A DNA stretch of 64,000 bases from Caloramator quimbayensis (GTDB lineage: Bacteria; Bacillota; Clostridia; Clostridiales; Caloramatoraceae): NCBI RefSeq assembly GCF_900167605.1, contig NZ_FUYH01000010.1:46263-110262 (forward strand). The letters run 5' to 3'. The notes under the pieces are model-generated. The model had not been told where the DNA came from. It worked only from the letters and a program-made list of their open reading frames with translations, and did not search any database. Positions 25,997 through 33,689 of this stretch are shown one piece after another (positions within the stretch are counted from its first letter, which is position 1; the number at the start of each line of letters is the position of its first letter). The position numbers and the translations under genes are program-made.

Positions 25997-27289
25997 ATGA
26001 AAAATACCAAAAAAGTTTTAACTTTGCTTTGTATTGTAGCATTGCTGACGGGTATTTTTGCAGCCTGCGGGAAAAAAGAGGCATCAAATCAAAATGATCA
26101 GCAGCAAGCTTCTCAGCCTGCGCCAGAGCAGAAAAAGGTTGAAATAGCCTTTTGGGAACAGGATGAAGCTAACGCAAGAAATACTCTTGATGCACTTATT
26201 TCAGAATTCCAAAGTCAAAATCCAAATATAACTGTAAAAAGAACACACTTTGAAACAGAAGATTTGAGAAAGAATTTTACTTCTGCTTCACTTGGGACAA
26301 CCGGTCCAGATATTGTTTTAGGACCTAATGATAACCTTGGTGTATTTGTTCCAGGAAACCTCGTACAATCTGCAGAGGATGTTATGGGAGCAGATTTCTT
26401 TAAAAACTTTGATTCTGTAGCTCTTGAAGCTGCAAAATACTATGGAAAACAGTACATGATTCCTGATAGAAATGGTAATGAGCTTTGTCTTCTTTATAAT
26501 AAGAAGTTAGTTTTAGAAGCTCCAAAGACTTTTGAAGAATTAATGGATATTTCAAAGAAGCTTCAAAGCGAAAAGAAGGTACAATATGGACTTGCGTTCA
26601 ATAAAGTTGAGCCTTTCTTTACAGTTCCATTCCTTGGGGCATTTGGAGGACAAGTATTTGATGATGTTAATGCACAATCACCAAAGCCAACACTTGATAC
26701 TCCAGCTATGCTTGAATGGGCAAAATTCCTGTTAAAGCTTCAAAATGACAAGATAATACCAAAGGAAGCAGATTATGATGTTGCAAGCAATCTCTTTAAA
26801 GAAGGAAAAGTTGCATTCCTTATAAACGGACCATGGGAATTTGGAACATACGTTAAAGCTGGGATGGACCTTGGAATAGCTCCAATCCCATCTATCAATG
26901 GCAAATACCCTGCTCCTTATTCAGCAGTTAAGGGCTATTGTATTTCAGCTGGAGTTACAGATCCTGACAAGAAAGCTGCAGTTAAAAAGTTCCTTGAATT
27001 TGTAAACAGCAAGGATGCACAGCTTAAAATGGTAGATGCTCATAAACAGCTTCCAACAAATCTTGAAGCACTTCAAGATTCAAAGATTACAAGCGATCCA
27101 ATGATAGCAGCACAAAAGGAGCAGCTGTCAAAATGCGTTCCAATGCCGATAATAACTCAGATGAGAGCGGTATGGGATGCTATGAAACCAGTTCAGCAGG
27201 AACTCTTTGCTGGAAAGATAAAACCAGAAGATGCTCCAAAGAAGATTCAAAAGAAAGCTGAGGAAGGAATAAAGGCATTAGGATTTTAA
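25997..27289 (+). CDS. malE: Maltose/maltodextrin ABC transporter substrate-binding lipoprotein
   Basis: A 430-residue extracellular solute-binding protein (family 1). The signal peptide ends in a lipobox, GIFAAC-GKK, so it should be a membrane-anchored lipoprotein. The mature part has IAFWEQDEANARNTLDALISEF and VAFLINGPWEFGTY, typical of maltodextrin-binding proteins. ATG 25997 is chosen from the GGGGGT ribosome site seven bases upstream; a GTG at 25991 is too close. It is the first gene of malEFG and is followed by an attenuating hairpin. Glucan-active enzymes nearby support maltodextrin as ligand. Confidence 0.92.
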   Translation: MKNTKKVLTLLCIVALLTGIFAACGKKEASNQNDQQQASQPAPEQKKVEIAFWEQDEANARNTLDALISEFQSQNPNITVKRTHFETEDLRKNFTSASLGTTGPDIVLGPNDNLGVFVPGNLVQSAEDVMGADFFKNFDSVALEAAKYYGKQYMIPDRNGNELCLLYNKKLVLEAPKTFEELMDISKKLQSEKKVQYGLAFNKVEPFFTVPFLGAFGGQVFDDVNAQSPKPTLDTPAMLEWAKFLLKLQNDKIIPKEADYDVASNLFKEGKVAFLINGPWEFGTYVKAGMDLGIAPIPSINGKYPAPYSAVKGYCISAGVTDPDKKAAVKKFLEFVNSKDAQLKMVDAHKQLPTNLEALQDSKITSDPMIAAQKEQLSKCVPMPIITQMRAVWDAMKPVQQELFAGKIKPEDAPKKIQKKAEEGIKALGF

Positions 27290-27299
27290 AATATAAATA

Positions 27300-27324
27300 G
27301 GGGGATAAAAATCCCCCTTTTTTT
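27300..27324 (+). terminator. Attenuator-type terminator between malE and malF
   Basis: GGGGGAT (27300-27306) pairs with ATCCCCC (27311-27317) and runs into seven T. Placed within the operon, it should let only part of transcription through and so favour the abundant binding protein over the permeases. Confidence 0.88.
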
Positions 27325-27342
27325 AAAGAGAGGAGGCTAAAA

Positions 27343-28275
27343 ATGGAACTTAAAACTTTGCAAAATAAGAAGCAAAATAGAACTGGTCACAGCAGAAATA
27401 TGGCTCAAACAAGATGGACACCTTTCTTCTTTTTGCTTCCTTCGCTTATTGTATTATGCTTTATCGTGCTTTATCCTCTTTTTTATGAATTTTGGATATC
27501 CTTCAGAAATGTTACTTTATTAAACTTAAAAAGTGGTAAATATCCTTATATTGGATTTCAAAACTATATTCAGATTCTAACAGATCCACTTTTTTATAAG
27601 ACGCTTTTAAGAACTTTAGTATGGACAGCTATAAATGTTTTCTTCCATATTACTTTCGGACTTTTTCTTGCTATACTTTTAAATAGAAAACTACCTGGTA
27701 AAAGTATTATTAGAGTTCTGTTAATACTTCCTTGGGCAATACCACAGTATATAGGGGCTATTACTTGGAGAGGTATGTTTAATATAGAATATGGAGCAAT
27801 TAATATTCTGCTTACAAAATTCTTTGGACCTAACGCTGCAATTCCTTGGTTATCTGATCCTAAATGGTCCTTTATTGCAGCAATAATAACGAATATATGG
27901 CTTGGCATCCCATTTATGATGATGACATGTCTTGGAGGACTTCAGAGCATTCCTCAGGAATTTTATGAGGCAGCTGATACCGATGGAGCATCTGGATGGC
28001 AGAAATTTAAAAATATAACTCTTCCTTTATTAAAACCTGTAATTACGCCAGCAGCTGTTCTCGGGACAGTTTGGACTTTTAATATGATTAGCGTTATTTA
28101 CGTTATAACTTATGGAGCAGAAACAGAGGAAGCACAGATACTTGTTTCCCTCGTGTATAAAAAGGCATTTTCATACTTTAGATATGGATATTCAGCAGCA
28201 CTCTCAGTTATTATTTTCTTAATACTAATGTCCTTTAGTTCCATATTTATAAAGTCCCAAAAGCTTGAAGATTAG
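27343..28275 (+). CDS. malF: Maltose/maltodextrin ABC transporter permease MalF
   Basis: A 310-residue inner-membrane permease with six or more hydrophobic segments. The BPD-transport (EAA) motif is EFYEAADTDGASGWQKFKNITLPLLKP (about 206-232), which contacts the ATPase. It is shorter than E. coli MalF, as usual in Gram-positive CUT1 systems. GAGAGGAGG precedes ATG 27343. It pairs with the following permease gene; no ATPase gene lies in this operon. Confidence 0.92.
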   Translation: MELKTLQNKKQNRTGHSRNMAQTRWTPFFFLLPSLIVLCFIVLYPLFYEFWISFRNVTLLNLKSGKYPYIGFQNYIQILTDPLFYKTLLRTLVWTAINVFFHITFGLFLAILLNRKLPGKSIIRVLLILPWAIPQYIGAITWRGMFNIEYGAINILLTKFFGPNAAIPWLSDPKWSFIAAIITNIWLGIPFMMMTCLGGLQSIPQEFYEAADTDGASGWQKFKNITLPLLKPVITPAAVLGTVWTFNMISVIYVITYGAETEEAQILVSLVYKKAFSYFRYGYSAALSVIIFLILMSFSSIFIKSQKLED

Positions 28276-28291
28276 GGGGGATTGTATTATT

Positions 28292-29143
28292 ATGAGAAGT
28301 GAAAGATTTGAAAAAGGAGATTCTGTATTAAAGATAATACTAATTTATATAACTCTCGGTATATTTTGCGCTATTTCAGTATATCCGGTATTAAACATAT
28401 TATCGATATCTTTAAGACCAGCAAGTACTGTTTTTTCAACATCCTTAAAGATAATTCCTGATAATGCAACCTTTGATAATTATATAAATGCCTTTTTAAA
28501 ATATGATTTATCAAAATGGCTATTAAACAGCCTTATAATTTCAAGCCTATCAGCTTTTTTTGGAGTAATTCTTTCTGTTACAGCAGGCTATGCTTTTTCA
28601 AGATTTGAGTTTTTGGGCAAAAAAGTCGGTCTTAGTATGCTTCTTGTTACACAGATGTTTCCGGCAACAATGACTCTTTTACCACTTTATATAATGCTTA
28701 TACATTATAGATTGTCGAACAGCTTTTTAGGACTTGTTATTGTATATATTTCAACTACAATACCATTTAACATATGGATATTAAAAGGTTATTTTGATAC
28801 TATTCCAAAGTCCCTTGAGGAAAGTGCCTATGTTGATGGTGCAAATATTACAATCTCTTTTTATAAAATTACCCTGCCTCTTGCAGCTCCTGCGATAGCC
28901 CTTAGCGCTCTCTTTTCTTTTATGGGAGCATGGTCAGAATATATAGTTGCAAGAGTTATTATAACAGCGTCTGATAAACTAACCCTTCCAATAGGGCTTA
29001 CTAACATGATGGGACAGTTTACAACAGATTGGGGAATATATTCAGCAGCAGCTTTAATCACCGCTGTTCCTGTAATGATAATTTTCATATGCCTTTCAAA
29101 ATACCTTGTTGGAGGATTGACTCTTGGGAGCGTTAAAGGTTAA
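28292..29143 (+). CDS. malG: Maltose/maltodextrin ABC transporter permease MalG
   Basis: Second permease, 283 residues, with about six membrane helices and the EAA motif PKSLEESAYVDGANITISFYKITLPLAAP. ATG 28292 follows GGGGGG by about ten bases; an earlier in-frame reading overlaps malF without support. Together with MalF it forms the channel. An ATPase of the MalK/MsiK type is missing here and must be supplied from elsewhere, which is common in this transporter class. Confidence 0.92.
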   Translation: MRSERFEKGDSVLKIILIYITLGIFCAISVYPVLNILSISLRPASTVFSTSLKIIPDNATFDNYINAFLKYDLSKWLLNSLIISSLSAFFGVILSVTAGYAFSRFEFLGKKVGLSMLLVTQMFPATMTLLPLYIMLIHYRLSNSFLGLVIVYISTTIPFNIWILKGYFDTIPKSLEESAYVDGANITISFYKITLPLAAPAIALSALFSFMGAWSEYIVARVIITASDKLTLPIGLTNMMGQFTTDWGIYSAAALITAVPVMIIFICLSKYLVGGLTLGSVKG

Positions 29144-29207
29144 AATACATTAAAACAAAGCATTATCTATAAATTTGTTAAAATAAAAGAAGCGGGAGTT
29201 GATTTAA

Positions 29208-30209
29208 GTGTCTGCAACAATTAAAGATGTAGCAAGGATTGCAAATGTTTCTCCATCCACTGTATCAAGAGTTATAGCTGACAGCCCAAGAATAAGCAAG
29301 GAAACTAAATTAAGAGTAGAGCAGGCAATTAAAGAGCTTAATTATCATCCCAACATTATAGCAAGAAGCCTTGCGAATAAGTCAACTAAAATAATAGGGC
29401 TTATAATACCAAATACTTCAGAAGATCTTTTTAAAAATCCTTTCTTTATTCAGGTAATGACTGGAATTAGCATATACGCACAAAAAAAAGGATATTATAT
29501 AATGTACAGTTATAGCAAAAAAGAAAATGAAGAAATTAAGTTTTTAAAGAATTATTCAAATAGTAAACTTGTTGATGGTTTTATATTATTAACCTCAAAG
29601 AAAGACGATAAATGTATAGAATTTTTAAAAAAGAATAACTATCCCTTTGTTGTTGTAGGGAGGCCGGAGGATACAAATAAAGTTTCATGGGTTGATAATG
29701 ATAATTTTAAAGCTATGTATGGGGTTGTGAATTTGCTTATACAAAAGGGTCATAACAGTATAGCCTTTATAGGTGGTCCAAAACAGTTTAACATGTCAAA
29801 GGACAGGCTTGAAGGATATAAAAAGGCCCTCGATGTTCATGGGGTTTATATTGATGATAAAATGATTGAGCAGGAGACAAATTTTACTGAAAGCTGCGGT
29901 TTTGAAGCTATGAATAGAATTTTAAGCTATAAGATACCATCTGCGGTTGTAACAACGGATGACCTTCTTGCCTTTGGAGCTTTAAAAGCCATCAATGAAA
30001 GGACATGCCAAAAGATTGCAATTGCAGGTTTTAATAATATTCCTTTAGCTGCTTATCAAAACCCTCCGCTTTCATCGGTAGATATTAATGCAGAGGAGCT
30101 TGGTTATAATGCAGCAAAGCTCCTTATCGGGAAACTTGAAAATGAGCTTTTAACTACAAATCATTATATTGTGGAAACAAAGTTTATAGAGAGAGAGTCT
30201 ACTTTGTAA
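29208..30209 (+). CDS. malR: LacI-family transcriptional regulator, probable MalR
   Basis: A 333-residue repressor with an N-terminal LacI helix-turn-helix (TIKDVARIANVSPSTVSRVIAD, residues 4-25) and hinge (NYHPNIIARSLANKSTKIIG), then a periplasmic-binding-protein-like sensor domain. The start is GTG 29208. It follows malG by 64 bases and is the natural candidate to bind the three GCAATCG-type operators at 25816, 25933 and 36016. Effector is probably maltose or a maltodextrin, by context only. Confidence 0.9.
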   Translation: MSATIKDVARIANVSPSTVSRVIADSPRISKETKLRVEQAIKELNYHPNIIARSLANKSTKIIGLIIPNTSEDLFKNPFFIQVMTGISIYAQKKGYYIMYSYSKKENEEIKFLKNYSNSKLVDGFILLTSKKDDKCIEFLKKNNYPFVVVGRPEDTNKVSWVDNDNFKAMYGVVNLLIQKGHNSIAFIGGPKQFNMSKDRLEGYKKALDVHGVYIDDKMIEQETNFTESCGFEAMNRILSYKIPSAVVTTDDLLAFGALKAINERTCQKIAIAGFNNIPLAAYQNPPLSSVDINAEELGYNAAKLLIGKLENELLTTNHYIVETKFIERESTL

Positions 30210-30293
30210 TACCTATTTTTCAAAATATAGTTTTGCGACGATAGTGATTATTATATTTAAAATTACAAAAAAGTTTACTTTGCGATTTATATG

Positions 30294-30480
30294 AGCCCCT
30301 GATACTGCACAGCCAATCTTTTTCGCTCATTTAGAAGCTCTAAGCCTTGTTTCCTTGAAAATTAAGAACTTTTGGGAACTCGCTCCGCTCAAGCAACCAA
30401 AAGTTCTAAAATTTTCGGCGTCACCTTCGGCAAGAGCTTCTAAAATTAGCTTTATATTGGCCATAGCAGTATCAGGGGCT
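30294..30480. repeat. 187-nt dispersed structured repeat, copy 1
   Basis: An imperfect palindrome filling most of the 344-bp gap between the LacI-type regulator and the amylase gene. The ends are a perfect 15-bp inverted repeat, AGCCCCTGATACTGC (30294-30308) against 30466-30480. Inside, GCCAAT and AGAAGCTCT (30333-30341) pair with their complements at about 30456-30461 and 30433-30441. A central hairpin pairs GAAAATT (30357-30363) with 30410-30416 and AGAACTTTTGG (30365-30375) with 30397-30407. No ORF is inside. A diverged copy begins near 63887. It may be a MITE-like element or an RNA. Confidence 0.8.
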
Positions 30481-30528
30481 ATCTATTTCAAAATGTGGTT
30501 TTATAAATTAAATATTTTTAAAAATTAA

Positions 30529-30550
30529 ATGGGCACCTATTGGTGCCCAT
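30529..30550 (-). terminator. Terminator of the amylase gene
   Basis: ATGGGCACC (30529-30537) pairs with GGTGCCCAT (30542-30550) around a four-base loop. On the minus strand it follows the amylase stop codon and is followed by TTTAATTTTT. Confidence 0.85.
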
Positions 30551-30553
30551 ATT

Positions 30554-31993
30554 TTAATTTGCTTTTTTAAGTATTAAAAATTCAAAGGGTTTTAATTCAA
30601 AATTTAGCTTACCGTTTTCTGATTTATATGTTTTATTAGTAAGTAAATCTGTATATTCACCATCGTTTTGCTGTGTATCAACTAAAACCTTATAATTTGT
30701 ATCTTGTACATTAATAACAACAATTATAGTGCTCTTATCATCCCATCTTGAATAGGATATAAAATTAGAATCATAACTTAGCAATTTAAAATTATTAGAA
30801 GCAAAGGCAGAATTGCTATTTCTAATTTCAGTAAGTTTTTTATAGAAGTTAAGTATATTTGAATTTGATGTCTTATCCCACTGCATATCACGCCTGTTAT
30901 CAGGGTCAGAATCACCCTCCATAGCTATTTCTGTACCATAGTAAACAACAGGTATTGAAGGATATGTCATTATAAAGGACAGAGCAAGTTTCAAGTAATC
31001 TTCTTTGTTTTCTGAAACATCAGTAACAAATCTTTTATTGTCGTGATTATCTATAAAAATTCCGTTAAGCTCTGGTTTTGTATAAGTATCTCTTTGCTGA
31101 ATTGCGCTTATAAGTCCATCGGATAGGCCGAGGGGCTTAAAGGTTGACTTTATACCATAATAAAGAGGATAATCAATTAAACCATCTATTCCGCACTCTT
31201 TATACTGCTCGAGATATGTTGGATTTCCACTCCATACTTCTCCAAGAAAATAGAAATTTGGATATTTTTCCTTTATTGCCTTTGTAAATTCGCTCCAAAA
31301 GCTTTTAGGAACGTGCTTTACAGTATCAAGCCTCATACCATCTATTCCTGTTTCTTTAATCCACCAAAGAGCATTATTGATTAAAAATTCCTTAACCTTT
31401 GGATTTTCCTGATTTAAATCTGGAAGGCCTGCAAGCCAGCCGTTTTCACATTCCGTAGGATCATCATAATTTGATATTTCCATTTTAGGATGGAACCATC
31501 CTTCATGCTTTCCATCTGTAAGATAAGGACTATTAGGACCAGTGTGATTTACTACATAATCTATAATTACTTTTATATCTCTTTTATGTGCTTCTTTAAC
31601 CAGATTTTTAAGATCATCCATACTTCCAAGATGAGGATCTACCTTTGTAAAATCCTTTGCCCAATATCCATGATAACCTTTATCTTCATTTTCAACAACA
31701 GGAGTTATCCAAATAGCAGTTGTTCCCAAGGACTTTATGTAATCGAGTTTTGATATTATACCTTTAAAATCTCCTCCATGATAGGATAGAGGGTCGTTTT
31801 TGTCTACATCATAATCGTTTGAAGTATCTCCATCGCAGAATCTGTCTGTCATTATAAAATATATTATGTCTTTGTTTGAAAAGGTTCGATTTTTAGAGCT
31901 ACTGCTGTTAAAAATATCTTTAAAGCTGCAGCCTGTAAGGCTTGAAAATAATATTAGAAAAGATAATAAAATACAGAATAATTTTTTCTTCAA
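30554..31993 (-). CDS. Alpha-amylase family (GH13) lipoprotein
   Basis: A 479-residue glycoside hydrolase with a lipoprotein signal (LFSSLTGC-SFK), so it should sit on the outer face of the membrane. GH13 regions are in order: VIIDYVVNHTG, GMRLDTVKHV with the nucleophile Asp, LGEVWSG with the acid/base Glu, and FIDNHDNKRF with the transition-state Asp. It should cut starch or glycogen to maltodextrins for MalEFG; cyclodextrin activity is possible. The start is TTG 31993 with GGGGGG upstream. It is separated from glgP by a terminator hairpin. Confidence 0.92.
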   Translation of the reverse strand: MKKKLFCILLSFLILFSSLTGCSFKDIFNSSSSKNRTFSNKDIIYFIMTDRFCDGDTSNDYDVDKNDPLSYHGGDFKGIISKLDYIKSLGTTAIWITPVVENEDKGYHGYWAKDFTKVDPHLGSMDDLKNLVKEAHKRDIKVIIDYVVNHTGPNSPYLTDGKHEGWFHPKMEISNYDDPTECENGWLAGLPDLNQENPKVKEFLINNALWWIKETGIDGMRLDTVKHVPKSFWSEFTKAIKEKYPNFYFLGEVWSGNPTYLEQYKECGIDGLIDYPLYYGIKSTFKPLGLSDGLISAIQQRDTYTKPELNGIFIDNHDNKRFVTDVSENKEDYLKLALSFIMTYPSIPVVYYGTEIAMEGDSDPDNRRDMQWDKTSNSNILNFYKKLTEIRNSNSAFASNNFKLLSYDSNFISYSRWDDKSTIIVVINVQDTNYKVLVDTQQNDGEYTDLLTNKTYKSENGKLNFELKPFEFLILKKAN

Positions 31994-32020
31994 TTTTACC
32001 CCCCCTTTTTAATATAAAAA

Positions 32021-32045
32021 CCTGAAACAGAACTGCTGTTTCAGG
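32021..32045 (-). terminator. Terminator after the glucan phosphorylase gene
   Basis: CCTGAAACAG (32021-32030) pairs with CTGTTTCAGG (32036-32045). On the minus strand it is followed by TTTTTATATT, so it should end or attenuate transcription before the amylase gene. Confidence 0.88.
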
Positions 32046-32056
32046 TAAATATAGAT

Positions 32057-33670
32057 TTAGCTTATATACATCTTTTCAAAGTATTCCTGAAGCATTCTTT
32101 TAACAGAGAAATATTCCATAGTGCTTAATATGCTGTTTTTCATCATATCAACCCATTTTGCTCTGTTATTATAGTAGGTTGGTATTACTTCGTTTAATAA
32201 TACTTCATATAAAGCAGTAATATCGTTTTTATCGAGCTCCTGCTCGTTTTCGCTTTCAAATCCATTTCCAAACTGCCAGCCGTTTACTCCATGATTGCAA
32301 GCTTCAGGCCACCATCCGTCGAGAGTGCTTAAATTTAAAACTCCGTTCATTGCCGCCTTCATTCCAGATGTTCCGCTTGCTTCCTTTGGCCTTCTTGGGT
32401 TATTGAGCCACACGTCTGAACCTCTTGTGAGCATTTTTCCAATAGTCATATCGTAATTTTCGAGGAAAACTACTGAATCAGGATATTTCTTTGAAATAGA
32501 AACTATGTTCTCGATTATTTTTTTACCGGTGTCATCTAAAGGATGAGCCTTACCGGAGTAAACCATTTTAAGCTTCTTATTTTTAAGAAGAGGTTCTATA
32601 ACGTTTACATCAGAAAATATAAAATTACTTCTCTTATATGGAGCTGCACGTCTTGAAAAACCTATTAAAAGCACATCAGCATCGAGTTTAACTCCATTTC
32701 TCTCATATACAAAATCAATAAGTTCTTTTTTATTTTTCATGTGGCACTCCCATAAATCTCCGTTCCCCTTTGCTGCATCTATCATATTATCATCAACCCA
32801 TGTGGGTATATGAATAGCGTTAGTAATACCTATTATATTAGATTTATCTTCAATATGCTTCCACATTTTATTTGCGGTTACCTCATGAAGTTTTGCAACA
32901 GCATTTGAAATTCTTGATGTTCTAAGTGAAGCAACGGTCATATTAAAAGGATCTCCGCCTAATTTGACCATTTGTTCTAAAGAAAGGCCGTTGTTTGCTC
33001 CCATATACATAAGGCTGTCTAAAGTATGACTTTCATTTCCCTCAATTATTGGAGTATGAGTTGTAAAAACAACCTGCTTTCTTGTTTCATTTAATGCATC
33101 CTCAAAGGATAATCCTCTTTCCATTTTCTCTCTTATTAACTCTAATGCTGCAAACACTGCATGACCTTCATTAAAGTGATAAACATCTACATCCATTCCA
33201 AGGGCCCTTAGAGCTTTTATTCCTCCGATACCAAGTACCATCTCCTGAGCTATTCTTTCTTCCTTAAACCATCCATAAAGCTGTCCTGTAATCCATTTGT
33301 CCTCATTTTCAGGTATATCTGTATCAAGAAGATATAAAGGAACATTTCCAAATTTATCAACTTTCCACACTTTACATACAACATCTCTTTTTCTTATATT
33401 TACAGTTACTTTAACCCCTGTATCTTCAAGAAAATCGTATTCATAGTTGTGGTATGTGTCGTAGGGTTTTCCGTTTTCATCAATCATTTGATCCGTATAA
33501 CCCTGTTTCCATTTGATACCTATTGGTATGATAGGGAAATTATAGTCCTTTGCCCCTTTAATATAGTCTCCTGCTAAAATACCAAGACCTCCAGCATAGG
33601 TTCTCATGCATGTATCAAGACCGTATTCCATTGAAAAATAAGCTACTTTTGGAAGATTGTTATATTCCAC
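32057..33670 (-). CDS. glgP: Alpha-glucan phosphorylase (GT35, short form)
   Basis: A 537-residue short-type glycogen/maltodextrin phosphorylase that releases glucose 1-phosphate from alpha-1,4-glucans using PLP. It opens VAYFSMEYGLDTCMRTYAGGLGILAGDY and carries the PLP-lysine region EASGTSGMKAAMNG with RRPK before it; KMWKHIEDK and GFSRRAAPYKR belong to the family too. GTG 33670 is preferred as start because GGAGGG lies seven bases upstream; a TTG at 33685 would overlap the ribosome site. It runs with the GH65 gene, 19 bases apart. Confidence 0.92.
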   Translation of the reverse strand: MEYNNLPKVAYFSMEYGLDTCMRTYAGGLGILAGDYIKGAKDYNFPIIPIGIKWKQGYTDQMIDENGKPYDTYHNYEYDFLEDTGVKVTVNIRKRDVVCKVWKVDKFGNVPLYLLDTDIPENEDKWITGQLYGWFKEERIAQEMVLGIGGIKALRALGMDVDVYHFNEGHAVFAALELIREKMERGLSFEDALNETRKQVVFTTHTPIIEGNESHTLDSLMYMGANNGLSLEQMVKLGGDPFNMTVASLRTSRISNAVAKLHEVTANKMWKHIEDKSNIIGITNAIHIPTWVDDNMIDAAKGNGDLWECHMKNKKELIDFVYERNGVKLDADVLLIGFSRRAAPYKRSNFIFSDVNVIEPLLKNKKLKMVYSGKAHPLDDTGKKIIENIVSISKKYPDSVVFLENYDMTIGKMLTRGSDVWLNNPRRPKEASGTSGMKAAMNGVLNLSTLDGWWPEACNHGVNGWQFGNGFESENEQELDKNDITALYEVLLNEVIPTYYNNRAKWVDMMKNSILSTMEYFSVKRMLQEYFEKMYIS

Positions 33671-33689
33671 GATGTTTCCCTCCAATAAT

